From: Mycobacterium bourgelatii
GTDB taxonomy: Bacteria; Actinomycetota; Actinomycetes; Mycobacteriales; Mycobacteriaceae
Length of the DNA stretch: 64,000 nt
Direction: 5' to 3'
NCBI RefSeq assembly: GCF_010723575.1
Contig: NZ_BLKZ01000001.1
Location: 1,984,001 to 2,048,000 of the forward strand
In this document: positions 23,495 through 32,897 of the stretch, one piece after another
Layout: every line of letters starts with the position of its first letter
Numbering within the stretch: position 1 is the stretch's first letter
The notes under the pieces: model-generated
Seen by the model: only the letters and a program-made list of their open reading frames with translations
Told to the model about the DNA's origin: nothing
Databases searched by the model: none
Position numbers and translations under genes: made by a program

Positions 23495-24571
23495 GTGCCG
23501 GAAAGCATTTGGAAGAGCAGGCCCGCCGACCTCTACGGCCGGCGGAAACGGGATCGGTTCTACACCGCATTGTGGGGCGTGCGCGTCCTGGTGGGCGGAT
23601 TGGCCTCGGCTTCGCGGTGGAATCCGTCGCGGGTGACACCCGTGCGACGGACCCACCACGCCACGGTCACCAAACGCGAACTCGTTGCCCCCGATGTGGT
23701 TGCGCTGACGCTTGCCGATCCGGACGGCGGGTTGCTGCCATCCTGGACACCCGGTGGCCACATCGACGTGCAATTGCCGTCGGGGCGCCGCCGGCAGTAC
23801 TCGCTGTCCGGTCCGCCCGGGCGCCGCACGGACTACCGGATCGCCGTACGTCGCATCCCCGACGGTGGGGGCGGTTCGATAGAGATGCACGACGCCTTCG
23901 ATGTGGGGGACACCCTGGTGTTCGAAGGCCCGCGGAACGCGTTCTACCTCGGCACGGCCGAACGGGACGTGCTGTTCGTGATCGGCGGCATCGGGGTGAC
24001 GCCGGTGCTACCGATGATCCGGGTGGCCGCGCAACGCGGATCCGATTGGCGCGCAATCTATGTGGGCCGCAGCCGCGAGTACATGCCGTTCTTGGACGAG
24101 GTTGTCGCGGTGGATCCCGACCGGGTCACGGTATGGGCCGACGACGAGCACGGTCGATTGGCCGGGGTCGACGAATTGTTGGCCGGGGCCGGGCCGAAGA
24201 CCGCCGTATACGTGTGTGGGCCGCCCGCGATGCTGGACGCGGTCCGAGCGGCGCGCGCCGAATACGCCGGTGCGCCCCTGCACTACGAGCGGTTCAGCCC
24301 GCCGCCCGTGGTCGACGGCATTCCGTTCGAATTGCAACTCGGGCGGTCGGGGGAGGTGCTGTCCGTTCCGGCGAACCGGTCCGCGCTGGCCGTCATGCTG
24401 GACCGCGACCCCACCACGGCGCACTCCTGCCAACAGGGGTTCTGCGGGACGTGCAAGGTCAAAGTGCTTGCCGGGCACGTTGATCGCCGAGGCCGCACGG
24501 CTGAGGGGGAGGACGAGATGCTGGTCTGCGTGTCGCGGGCGAAGGGTGATCGGTTGGTTATCGACGCTTGA
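23495..24571 (+). CDS. PDR/VanB-type ferredoxin-flavin oxidoreductase (Rv2776c-like)
   Basis: This 358-residue single-component reductase has a flavin domain (RQYSLSGPPGRRTDYRIAV near residue 105), an NAD-binding domain (FVIGGIGVTPVLPMIR near 160, VYVCGPPAMLDAVRAA near 235) and a C-terminal plant-type 2Fe-2S domain with CQQGFCGTCKVKV near 312 and the last ligand in DEMLVCVSRA. Such proteins pass electrons from NADH to an oxygenase or P450. The start GTG at 23495 follows AGGAAG. Its 3' end overlaps the convergent acetyltransferase gene by 14 bases. It corresponds to Rv2776c by type and order; its redox partner is not evident. Confidence 0.88.
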   Translation: MPESIWKSRPADLYGRRKRDRFYTALWGVRVLVGGLASASRWNPSRVTPVRRTHHATVTKRELVAPDVVALTLADPDGGLLPSWTPGGHIDVQLPSGRRRQYSLSGPPGRRTDYRIAVRRIPDGGGGSIEMHDAFDVGDTLVFEGPRNAFYLGTAERDVLFVIGGIGVTPVLPMIRVAAQRGSDWRAIYVGRSREYMPFLDEVVAVDPDRVTVWADDEHGRLAGVDELLAGAGPKTAVYVCGPPAMLDAVRAARAEYAGAPLHYERFSPPPVVDGIPFELQLGRSGEVLSVPANRSALAVMLDRDPTTAHSCQQGFCGTCKVKVLAGHVDRRGRTAEGEDEMLVCVSRAKGDRLVIDA

Positions 24572-25070
24572 GTCGGTAACCCACGTGGGGGACGTCCACC
24601 CCGGGCAGCGGTTGCCAGGTGAAGGTGCGGCCGTCCTCGTGGAAGTCTTTCTTCTCGTAGAAGTTGCGCGCCTTCTGGTTCTTGTCGGCGCACCACAAGA
24701 TCACGTCCTCGGAAGGGTTCGCCCGCAAGGCTTTGTTGAGTAGGCGGCCACCGATGCCGTGTCGTTGGCTGTGCTCGGTGACGTAGAGCGCGTCGATGTG
24801 CAGGTCGCGGGGAACGGCGACGTCCGGGCCGAACATGATCATGCCGAGCAACCTGCCGCGGTACTCGGCGATCCACATCGACCACCCGTTGCGGCTGAGG
24901 GTCATCGGATAGAACTCGGTCGCCCAGCGGTGCGGCTGACCGATCAGGTCGAGGTGATGCGGCGCAATGATGCCGGTCCAGGACAGCCGCCACGACGGGT
25001 AGTGCATCTCCGCGACCTTGGCGTACTCGGTCGGCTTGGCCTGACGGATCGTGACGTCTTTGGACTTCAC
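24558..25070 (-). CDS. GNAT-family N-acetyltransferase (Rv2775-like)
   Basis: This 170-residue GNAT acetyltransferase is expected to transfer an acetyl group from acetyl-CoA to an amine. The acetyl-CoA loop is HSQRHGIGGRLLNKALRAN near residue 104, preceded by HIDALYVTE (beta-4), and the NQKARNFYEKKDFHEDGR segment near 133 is the usual motif B with the Tyr general acid. It begins with GTG at 25070. The substrate is unknown. Convergent overlap with the preceding oxidoreductase gene and the order both fit Rv2775. The 245 bases beyond its start to the PE_PGRS locus show no convincing gene. Confidence 0.85.
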   Translation of the reverse strand: MKSKDVTIRQAKPTEYAKVAEMHYPSWRLSWTGIIAPHHLDLIGQPHRWATEFYPMTLSRNGWSMWIAEYRGRLLGMIMFGPDVAVPRDLHIDALYVTEHSQRHGIGGRLLNKALRANPSEDVILWCADKNQKARNFYEKKDFHEDGRTFTWQPLPGVDVPHVGYRLKRR

Positions 25071-25315
25071 GCCCTAAAGCCTAGGGGCTGGCGACCAGTG
25101 CGGTGAGGGTGCGCGAATTGCGCGTCCCAACGGTGGGTCGCCGTACCGACACGCATGTTCGCGGAAAAGGGATGTCATGGCTCCCCGGGGGTGTGGCATG
25201 GTCGCCTGCCCTTTGGCAGTCGCATCGGAGCAATGCTGATCAGCGGACGCCTCAACGCGCGGTTTTGATCCCCGGAGTTCGATGATCGAGGCGCTTCCGC
25301 CCGTGGACACCGCTG

Positions 25316-26929
25316 TCAGGGTGTGCCGCCGGGCCCGCCGAGACCGCCCGGGGTGCCGCCGGACCCGCCTGGGCCTCCGGAGCCGCCGGTCTCTTCCGAC
25401 CAATCGGGAGCAAGGGCGCCGCTGCGGCCGGCGCCGCCCGCGGTGCCTATGGTGCCGGGGCTGCCATTTCCGCTGGTGCCGCCGGTGCCGCCGTTTCCAG
25501 CGTGGCCGCCGTCGCCGCCGTCCCCGCCCTGTGGGGTTAGGCCAAGGCCGCCAACACCGCCGTTGCCACCCCTACCGCCGTTGGCACCGTTGCCGCCGGT
25601 GCCACCAGTGCCGGACGTGATGCCGGCACCACCAGCCCCGCCCATGCCGCCGTCGCCTCCTGTGGCACCGTTGCCGCCGTCCCCACCCGTACCGGCCGCA
25701 ACGGGATTTACGATGACGCCGCCGCCGCCTCTGCCACCGTCGCCGCCGCCGCCGCCGGTGCCGCCTTCTCCGCCAGCGCCGCCGCTGCCGCCGGCGCCAG
25801 AGAGGGAGTCGCCGCCGGCGCCGCCGGCGCCGCCGGTGCCCCCTGCGGTGCCGCTGCCGCCGTCACCGGCGTCCCCCGCAACTGCAAAGTCGCCCAGGCC
25901 CTCGCCTATGGCTCCGGCGAGGCCCCCCTGACCGCCGTTTCCTCCGCGGCCTCCCGCGCCTCCGTCGCCGCCTGCACCGCCTTGGCCGCCGTCACCCGAC
26001 CCCATGGCCAACCCGCCGGCGCCGCCTTGGCCTCCGTCGGCCGCGGTGCCGGCGGCACCCCCGGCGCCTCCCTTGCCGGATACATTGCCGATGCCGCCTT
26101 CGCCGCCGTTACCGCCCGCCCCGCCGGTGCCGCCGACCGCGCCGGTACCGCCTTGACCGCCGTTGCCCGAACCGTGGGCCGCGCCCCCGTTGCCGCCTAC
26201 GCTGGCGGCCCCGCCGGCGCCGCCACCACCGCCGGCGCCGCCGACCCCACCGAGGTTAAAGTTCCCGCTGCTTGTTGACTGGCCGCCGAAGGCACCATTG
26301 CCACCGCGGCCCCCAGTGCCGCCTTGACCGCTGTCGCCGCCCTGGCCGCCGTTGCCTGAACCCTGTGCGGCACCACCGTCGCCGCCGCGGCCGGCGGCCC
26401 CGCCGTCACCGCCGTCACCGCCGGAGCCTCCGACCCCACCTTGGGCGGCAAGATGTTCTGTTCTCCGGTTCCGCTGATTACTGCTGCCGCCGTCGCCGGC
26501 AGTTCCGCCTGCGCCGCCTTGGCCGCCGTTGCCGGCCCCCTGGGCGGTGCCGCCCTTGCCGCCAGTGCCGGCGTTTCCGCCGTCCCCGCCGCGACCGCCG
26601 GCACCGCCGCTCCCACCTAGGCTGCCCGCGGCATCGCCAGCTGAGCCGCCGCTACCCCCCTTGCCGCCCGCGCCGCCTTTACCGCTGTTTCCGCCTTGGC
26701 CGCCTTGGCCGCCGTCGCCCGATCCCAGAGCGGCGCCGCCGTCACCGCCGCTGCCGGCGGCACCGCCGTCACCGCCGTTACCGCCCGCGCCGCCGATACC
26801 ACCCACGTTATTGTGGCGTTGTTGCCGTCTTCTGCCGGGTCTGCCGGCCCTGCCGCCCCTGCCGCCGTCCTGCTGTTGCTGCTGTCGCCGGATATCGTCC
26901 CGGCTTAGCCGCTGTCCCGCTGTTGCCAT
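25316..26929 (-). pseudogene. PE_PGRS locus, distal PGRS segment
   Basis: This reading frame consists of Gly-Gly-Ala and Gly-Gly-Asn type PGRS repeats from about 26820 to the stop at 25316, ending SGGTPGGLGGPGGTP. The first ~35 residues (Gln- and Arg-rich) are not PGRS-like and probably lie out of the original frame, so the ATG at 26929 is unlikely to be the true start. There is no PE domain here. It is the C-terminal part of the PE_PGRS gene that starts at 31251, separated from it by several frame changes. PE_PGRS proteins are exported by ESX-5 and found at the cell surface in M. tuberculosis relatives. Confidence 0.65.
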
Positions 26930-27150
26930 TCCGTTGCCGCCGTTGTGCTGGGTTTGTTGCTGCCTGCATTGGTGCCTGTGGCCGTCTGGCCCGCGTAACT
27001 GGTGCCGGCCCCGCCCGCGCCGCCGTTGCCTCCGTTTCCTCCGTTGCCGTAGAGGCCGCCGTTGCCGCCGGCCCCGCCCTTGCCGCCGCTTTGGCCGGCG
27101 GCGCCGCTGCCGCCGTCCCCGCCGTTGCCGCCATCACCGCCGCTGGTCGG
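26908..27150 (-). pseudogene. PE_PGRS locus, short degenerate segment
   Basis: In this frame the glycine-rich sequence runs for about 40 residues (SGGDGGNGGDGGSG, GLYGNGGNGGNGGAGGAG) and then passes into non-repetitive TSYAGQTATGTNAGSNK before a TAA at about 26908. The sequences on both sides need other frames. Low repeat quality here may mark an old junction between two PGRS genes. Boundaries are approximate. Confidence 0.45.
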
Positions 27151-27234
27151 TTGAAGCCGGTGGCGCTGGTCGCTGACCTGGCGCCGCCCTGCGGTTCTGC
27201 CGGGCCTGCCGGTGCCGGGTTACCGTTGTTGCCC

Positions 27235-28260
27235 CTACCGCCCGTGGCGCCCGAATCCATCGTGGATGCTGTGGCCGCCGTTACCGGCAGCCCCCCCGGT
27301 CCCGCCGGCTCCGCCGTCACCGCCGGCGCCGTCGCTGTAGCCGGCCGCCTGCGCCAGACCGGTCCCGCCGGCGCCGCCTGCTCCGCCGGTGCCACCGCTA
27401 CCGCCGTTGCCCCCATTGATGACGCCGACGAACGCGTTGCCTTCCCTGCCGTCACCGCCGCTACCACCGTCACCACCGGTGCCGCCGGCTCCGCCAGCGC
27501 CACCGACTCCGGCCTCAGTTCCGCCGGCGCCGCCGACCCCGCCAGCCCCGCCATCCCCACCGACGCCGCCGAGGCGTCCAGACGTACCAAAGCCGGTTGG
27601 GGCGCTGCCCGGTGCGCCCGTACCACCGTTGCCGCCGTTACCGCCGGTCCCGCCATTGCCGTACGTGCCGCCATCCCCGCCGGCTCCGCCGCGGCCGCCG
27701 GCCATGCCGGCAGCCCCGACACCGTCGACCACCCCGTTGCCGTTCGCGCCGGCGCCGCCATCGCCGCCGTTACCGCCGTTGCCGTACTGGCCGCCGGTGC
27801 CGCCGGCGCCGCCAGTGCCACCGGCCCTGAAGAAGCTGCCGCCGTCGGCGCCGGCCCCGCCGTTGCCGCCGTGACCGGCGTTGGTGGTGGGGCTGGTGCC
27901 GTCGGCGCCGGTGGCTCCGGGGGTGGATCCGGCTCCGCCTTGGCCGCCGGCCCCGCCTTGGCCGGGGTCGCCGCCGTTGCCGCCTTTGCCGCCGGTTCCG
28001 GTGCCGCCGTTGGTGTAGGTGCCGGCCGCGCCGTCGCCGCCGTTGCCGCCGATCCCGCCGGCCCCGCCGTTGCCGCCGGCTCCACCGGCGCCCTGGGTGC
28101 CGGCGGCGCCGTTGGTGGCGCTGCCGCCGATCCCGCCGGCGCCGCCGTTGCCGCCGGCCCCGCCGGCCCCGCCGTTGCTGCCGTGTCCGCCGGCGCCACC
28201 GGCCTTGGTGGCGTGTTGTCCGCCTGGTCGGTTGCCGTTGCCGGCGCCGGGTTGCTCCAC
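27235..28260 (-). pseudogene. PE_PGRS locus, middle segment 2
   Basis: PGRS repeats in this frame run from about 28255 (PGGQHATKAGGAGGHGSNG) to the TAG stop at 27235, ending NGGHSIHDGFGRHGR. The frame is the same as that of the N-terminal PE segment, so two opposite frame changes separate them. Past the stop the next frame continues GATGGRGNNGNPAP, so the stop is itself a product of a frameshift. Several units contain GTAGTQGAGGAGGNGGAG-like blocks shared with the neighbouring segments, indicating internal duplication of about 0.6 kb blocks. Confidence 0.6.
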
Positions 28261-29515
28261 TGTTGCCGCTGCTGTTGCCGCCGTTGCCGGCCAGGCTGCC
28301 GCCGGCCCCGCCTTGACCGCCTTGACCGCCCGCACCGCCGGCGCCGCCGTCGATGCCGGACGCGCCGTGGCCACCGAGGGTGCCGACCGCTCCGGCGCCA
28401 CCCCTGCCGCCGTGTCCGCCGTTGCCGTAGGCGCCGCCGTCACCACCAGCCCCACCGGCTCCGCCGGCCCCGCCGGGGGTGATGGCGTCCGCGCCGGCCC
28501 CGCCGTTGCCGCCGTGACCGCCGCTGGTGGTGGGGCTGGTGCCGTCGGCGCCGACCGCTCCGGTGGTGGAGCCGGCTCCGCCGGCCCCGCCAGCGCCGCC
28601 GATCCCGGCGTTGCCGCCGTTGCCGCCGTTACCGCCGATACCGGTGCCGCCGTTGGCGAAGCTGCCCGCGGCGCCGTCGCCGCCGTTGCCGGCGAACCCG
28701 CCGGCCCCGCCGTTGCCGCCGGCCCCACCAGCACCCTGGGTGCCGGCGGTGCCGTTGGTCGCGCTACCCCCGGCCCCACCGTCGCCGCCGATGCCGCCGG
28801 CCCCGCCGGCTCCGCCATTGCTGCCGTTGCCGCCGGCGCCGCCGGGCAGGGTGGCGTGCTTGCCGTCCACACCGGCCAGGCCGTCGCCACCAGTGCCGGC
28901 CGCCCCGCCCGCACCGCCGGCGCCGCCGTTTCCGGCCAGGCTGCCGCCGGCCCCGCCAGCCCCGCCTTGACCGCCCGCCCCGCCGACGCCACCGTCGCGG
29001 CCCGACGCGCCGTGTCCGCCGGTCATCCCAGCCGCGCCGGCCCCGCCGGTGCCGCCGTGCCCGCCGTTTCCGTAGGTGCCGCCGTCACCACCAGCGCCCC
29101 CGGCCCCGCCGGTGCCGCCGGGGGTGAGCGCGTCCGCGCCGGCTCCGCCGTTGCCGCCGTGACCGCTGATGGTGGTCGGGTCGGCGCCGCGGGCGCCGGC
29201 CGCTCCGACGGTGGACCCGGCGCCGCCCGCCCCGCCAGCCCCGCCGATCCCGGCGTTACCGCCCTTGCCGCCGGCACCACCGATACCGGTGCCGGCGCCG
29301 GCGAAGGTGCCGGCCGCGCCGTCACCACCGTCCCCGGCGGCTCCACCGGTCCCGCCGTTACCGCCGGCCCCGCCCGCGCCCTGGGTGCCCGCGGTGCCGT
29401 TGGTCGCGCTACCCCCGACCCCGCCGGCCCCTCCGGCCCCGCCGGAGCCGCCAGCCCCGCCATCACTGCCGTCCCCGCCGGTGCCGCCGGCCACGGTGGC
29501 GTCGGCGCCGTCCAC
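28250..29515 (-). pseudogene. PE_PGRS locus, middle segment 1
   Basis: From about 29526 the glycine frame shifts by one base into this frame (GVDGADATVAGGTGG) and continues in PGRS repeats until about 28265, where it turns Arg-rich. The first break can be repaired by one extra C in the CCC run at 29521-29523 (plus strand). Two long blocks in this segment share the same order of units (SATNGTAGTQGAGGAGGNGG, then DPTTISGHGGNGGAGAD or SPTTSGGHGGNGGAGAD), evidence of tandem duplication. Ends are approximate. Confidence 0.6.
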
Positions 29516-31251
29516 ACCATCCCGCCGATACCGCCGGTGCCACCGGCCCCGCCGGCCCCGCCGTCGCCACCGTTGCCGGTGCTGCTTCCCCCGGCCCCGC
29601 CGACGCCGCCGGTCCCGCCGGCCCCGCCGATCCCGCCAGCCTGACCGGCCTGACCGGCAGCTGTTGCCGCGTGCCCGGCCACACCATCCCCGCCAGCGCC
29701 GCCGAGGCCGCCGGCCCCGCCGTCCCCGTGCGTAGCCGCCTGACCGCCAGCACCGCCGGCACCGCCAGTTCCGCCCGTGCGTCCGGCACCGCCGGCGCCG
29801 CCGAGGCCGCCGGCCCCGCCATCGCCCCGGGTCGCTCCGCCGGTGCCACCCGTACCGCCGGCGCCGCCATCACCACCTGCACCGGCAGAAGACGTTCCGC
29901 CTGCCCCACCAGCACCGCCGACTCCGCCGACGCCGTTGCGGACGGCGTTACCGCCGGACCCGCCGACCCCACCGGTCCCACCGGCCGCGCTGCCCACCCC
30001 GCCGGCGCCACCCACCCCGCCGACACCGCCATCACCCCTAGAGCCCCCGCCTGTACCCCCGACACCACCAGCGCCGCCATCACCGCCTGTGCCGGCGCTT
30101 GCGGCCCCGCCGATCCCTCCGGCGCCACCCTCCCCGCCCTGTCCGTGGATGCCGGCATTCCCGCCGGCCCCGCCGACTCCGCCCGTCCCGCCGTTGCTGA
30201 CCCCGGCCCCACCGGCACCACCGGCGCCGCCGGCCCCGCCGTCACCCCTGTTCAATCCGCCGACCCCACCGGTGCCCCCGGCGCCGCCATCGCCACCGAC
30301 ACCGGCATCCGAAGCCCCGCCCGTTCCTCCGACACCACCGCTGCCAGCAACGCCATTTGCGCCGGCACCGCCACCGGCGCCGCCGTCCCCGCCCACACCG
30401 CCGGCTTGGCTGCCCGCACCTCCAGCACCACCGGCACCGCCCAGGCCACCGGCGACGCTGCCCGCGCCCCCAGCACCACCGGCACCGCCCATCCCGCCGT
30501 GACCCGTACCCGTGCCGCCTGCACCGCCGGCGCCGCCAGCGCCACCCACGCCGGCGAGCGCCGCACCGCCAGCACCGCCTGTGCCGCCAGCACCGCCGGT
30601 AAATCCACCGATATATCCCGCCCCGCCCGCACCGCCGTGACCCCCATTGCCGCCCCATGCCCCACCGGCGCCACCGGCGCCGCCGTTACCGCCAGCTCCG
30701 TTGTTGATGCCGGCTACTCCGGCCCCACCCCGACCGCCATTGCCCCCGTTGCCCACCAGGCCCGCCGCACCACCGGCCCCACCGTTTTGCCCCGTTGCCC
30801 CATCGGCCCCATGCCCCCCGTTACCGAGCAACCATCCACCCGGCGCACCGGCCTGCCCGGGTGCCGATCCGTTGACCCCATCACCGACCAACGGACGCCC
30901 GGTGGCGGCCTGGACCGGGGCATTCACCGCAGCCGTTACCGCCCGCTGCACATCCTGCAGCAGTGCCGCACCCGACGTCTCGGCGAAGGCGTATTGCGTC
31001 TGCGCTGAGGTCATCGCGCGGGCAAAGTCCGCCTGAAAGGCCGCCATCCGCGCGCTGATCGCCTGGTACTCCGACCCAAACGAACCGAACAACGCCGCGA
31101 TCGCCACCGACACCTCATCGTCGGCAGCCGCCAACAGCGCTGTGGTCGAGCCCGCCGCCGCCGCGTTGGCCGCACCAAGCGAAGAACCGATATTCGCCAA
31201 GTCGGAAGCCGCTGTCGCCAAGATCTCTGGGGCCACCACCACGAACGACAT
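29023..31251 (-). CDS. PE_PGRS family protein, PE domain and proximal PGRS part
   Basis: The N-terminal ~95 residues form a PE domain: MSFVVVAPEILATAASDLAN, a helix with GAANAAAAGSTTALLAAADDEVS, and SEYQAISARMAAFQADFARA. A linker with RPLVGDGVNGSAPGQ and GGWLLGNGGHG follows, the standard transition into PGRS, then about 480 residues of Gly-Gly-Ala/Asn repeats. I chose ATG 31251 (GGAGGG precedes it) over the GTG two codons earlier. After about 29525 the frame leaves the glycine pattern (MVWTAPTPPWPAAP) and stays open by chance to 29023, so the true protein continues in another frame. The protein should be ESX-5 secreted. It is absent from this position in M. tuberculosis as far as I recall. 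Confidence 0.75.
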   Translation of the reverse strand: MSFVVVAPEILATAASDLANIGSSLGAANAAAAGSTTALLAAADDEVSVAIAALFGSFGSEYQAISARMAAFQADFARAMTSAQTQYAFAETSGAALLQDVQRAVTAAVNAPVQAATGRPLVGDGVNGSAPGQAGAPGGWLLGNGGHGADGATGQNGGAGGAAGLVGNGGNGGRGGAGVAGINNGAGGNGGAGGAGGAWGGNGGHGGAGGAGYIGGFTGGAGGTGGAGGAALAGVGGAGGAGGAGGTGTGHGGMGGAGGAGGAGSVAGGLGGAGGAGGAGSQAGGVGGDGGAGGGAGANGVAGSGGVGGTGGASDAGVGGDGGAGGTGGVGGLNRGDGGAGGAGGAGGAGVSNGGTGGVGGAGGNAGIHGQGGEGGAGGIGGAASAGTGGDGGAGGVGGTGGGSRGDGGVGGVGGAGGVGSAAGGTGGVGGSGGNAVRNGVGGVGGAGGAGGTSSAGAGGDGGAGGTGGTGGATRGDGGAGGLGGAGGAGRTGGTGGAGGAGGQAATHGDGGAGGLGGAGGDGVAGHAATAAGQAGQAGGIGGAGGTGGVGGAGGSSTGNGGDGGAGGAGGTGGIGGMVWTAPTPPWPAAPAGTAVMAGLAAPAGPEGPAGSGVARPTAPRAPRARAGPAVTAGPVEPPGTVVTARPAPSPAPAPVSVVPAARAVTPGSAGLAGRAAPGPPSERPAPAAPTRPPSAVTAATAEPARTRSPPAAPAGPGALVVTAAPTETAGTAAPAGPARLG

Positions 31252-31601
31252 CGACACCCTCCAACCCGCCTGATGTGAACTTCGTGTTCCCGGCTCTCAG
31301 GCTAAATCCGCAGGTCAGGGGCTTACTAGTGCGTCAACACACTTTGGCAAAAGTCGAAACGGGGCACCTCCAGCGATGGTTTTGGTCTTGTCTCAACTCG
31401 AAGCTGGGACCAGCGACGACGTCAATTTCCAAGCACTACCGCGTATCACAGTGAGAAACGTGCGGCCGGGCGCGTGACAGTCTTCGGGGTGCACGGCCGG
31501 GCGAGCGCGCGCAAAATGCCAGCCTCAACGGCGTGTCGATGTGCAGATGCGGACGCTCGCGGCCATGTAAGGCCGGCCAAGCCGCGAAGTAGGCTGCACC
31601 C
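31252..31601. promoter_or_regulatory. PE_PGRS/dapB divergent intergenic region
   Basis: I see no gene in these 350 bases. TAGGCT at 31590-31595 lies six bases before the dapB ATG, consistent with a leaderless dapB transcript. On the minus strand a TTGACG hexamer near 31335 could be a -35 element for the PE_PGRS gene, but no matching -10 at standard spacing is convincing. Confidence 0.4.
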
Positions 31602-32339
31602 ATGCGGGTAGGCGTGTTGGGAGCCAAAGGCAAGGTGGGGTCGACGATGGTCCGGGCGGTCGAAGCCGCCGAGGACCTAACCCTGTCCGCGGAGGTGGAC
31701 GAGGGCGATTCGCTGAGCCTGCTGACTGACGGCAACACCGAGGTCGTCATCGATTTCACCCACCCCGACGTGGTGATGGGCAATTTGGAGTTCCTCATCG
31801 AGAACGGGATTCACGCGGTGGTGGGCACCACCGGATTCACCGGCGAGCGCCTGCAGCAGGTGGAGTCGTGGCTGGCCGAGAACCCCGAGACCGCGGTGTT
31901 GATCGCGCCGAACTTCGCCATCGGCGCCGTGCTGTCGATGCATTTCGCCAAACAAGCCGCCCGCTTCTTCGATTCGGCTGAAGTCATCGAACTGCATCAC
32001 CCGAACAAGGCCGACGCCCCCTCGGGTACGGCGACGCGCACCGCGAAATTGATCGCCGAGGCCCGAAAAGGCCTGCCGCCCAACCCGGACGCCACCACCA
32101 CCAGCCTGCCCGGAGCCCGCGGCGCCGACGTCGACGGCATCCCCGTACACGCGGTGCGGTTGGCCGGCTTGGTCGCACACCAGGAAGTTCTGTTCGGCAC
32201 TGAGGGGGAGACGCTGACCATCCGCCACGACAGCTTGGACCGCACCTCGTTCGTCCCCGGCGTGTTGTTGGCGGTGCGGCAGGTCAAAGAACGCCCCGGT
32301 CTTACGGTCGGTCTGGAGCCACTGCTCGACTTGGAATGA
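31602..32339 (+). CDS. dapB: 4-hydroxy-tetrahydrodipicolinate reductase DapB
   Basis: DapB reduces hydroxytetrahydrodipicolinate with NAD(P)H in the diaminopimelate/lysine pathway, essential for peptidoglycan. The 245-residue protein has the Rossmann motif VGVLGAKGKVGSTMV at the N-terminus, the cofactor segments VVIDFTHPD and VVGTTGF, the catalytic His/Lys region VIELHHPNKADAPSGTATRTA near residue 128, and the C-terminal RHDSLDRTSFVPGVL. It is complete. The stop overlaps the start of the next gene (ATGA). It corresponds to Rv2773c and anchors the left flank of the biosynthetic island. Confidence 0.96.
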   Translation: MRVGVLGAKGKVGSTMVRAVEAAEDLTLSAEVDEGDSLSLLTDGNTEVVIDFTHPDVVMGNLEFLIENGIHAVVGTTGFTGERLQQVESWLAENPETAVLIAPNFAIGAVLSMHFAKQAARFFDSAEVIELHHPNKADAPSGTATRTAKLIAEARKGLPPNPDATTTSLPGARGADVDGIPVHAVRLAGLVAHQEVLFGTEGETLTIRHDSLDRTSFVPGVLLAVRQVKERPGLTVGLEPLLDLE

Positions 32340-32812
32340 CAGACAACGCGCGCGTCCTGCGTACCCAACTGGTCATCGCCTTCCTGTGTCTGGCGCTGCT
32401 GGTCTATTTCGTGCTGCTGGGGCGCCTGGCTGTCGCGATGATCGGCTCGGGCCGACCTGCTGCCATCGGCCTGGGTCTGGCGGTGCTGATCATGCCGTTC
32501 ATCGGGTTATGGGCCTTGATCGCTACGCTGCGCGCGGGGTTCGCGCACCAGAAGCTGGCGCGACTGATCGCCGAAGACGAGATGGAACTCGATGTCAGCG
32601 CGCTGCCCCGGCGTCGCTCGGGACGTTTTGAGCGAGCCGCGGCCGACGCCTTGTTCGACACCGTGCGCACCGAACTGGAAGGCGACCCCGACAATTGGCG
32701 CCGCTGGTACCGGCTGGCACGCGCATACGACTATGCGGGGGACAGGCGGCGCGCGCGGGAGGCCATGAAGACGGCCGTTCAGCTTGAAGCTCAATCAGCA
32801 AGCGGCGGTTGA
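32336..32812 (+). CDS. Two-helix membrane protein with TPR-like tail (Rv2772c-like)
   Basis: This 158-residue protein has two transmembrane helices (LVIAFLCLALLVYFVLLG at about 12-29 and AIGLGLAVLIMPFIGLWALI at about 43-62) and a cytoplasmic C-terminal part rich in Arg and Glu. Its end (DNWRRWYRLARAYDYAGDRRRAREAMKTAV) resembles one TPR hairpin. Its function is unknown. The ATG overlaps the dapB stop, so it is in the same operon. In M. tuberculosis the Rv2772c gene is followed by Rv2771c; here only a remnant of that neighbour follows, then the PKS island. Its stop codon (TGA 32810) overlaps the remnant. Confidence 0.85.
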   Translation: MTDNARVLRTQLVIAFLCLALLVYFVLLGRLAVAMIGSGRPAAIGLGLAVLIMPFIGLWALIATLRAGFAHQKLARLIAEDEMELDVSALPRRRSGRFERAAADALFDTVRTELEGDPDNWRRWYRLARAYDYAGDRRRAREAMKTAVQLEAQSASGG

Positions 32813-32845
32813 TCATTCAGCATGCCCCGTCGCCGCATTACCAGG
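32811..32845 (+). pseudogene. Decayed 5' remnant of the Rv2771c-like gene at island edge
   Basis: The bases after the Rv2772c-like stop encode LIIQHAPSPHYQ, closely matching LIIHHTPSPHCQ at the start of the intact gene at 54765. The 35 bases agree at 28 positions, and the differences fall mostly in third codon positions or conservative changes, as between orthologues of two species rather than a recent copy. Beyond 32845 similarity is lost. I read it as the scrap of the resident gene left when the island was inserted. Confidence 0.65.
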
Positions 32846-32897
32846 TGATGGCGCTTGCAGCTCACGGTCGGGCCGGTCGGCGCGGCTGCGTGCGGTG

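Noticed and set aside
25071..25315. Possible small gene corresponding to M. tuberculosis Rv2774c
   Set aside because: Frames here are short, lack ribosome sites and show no recognisable family; I cannot support a gene.
26272..28482. Long Pro-, Arg- and Ala-rich open frames on the plus strand over the PGRS region
   Set aside because: They are the complementary reading of GGC/GCC-type glycine repeats; the PE domain and real PGRS lie on the minus strand.
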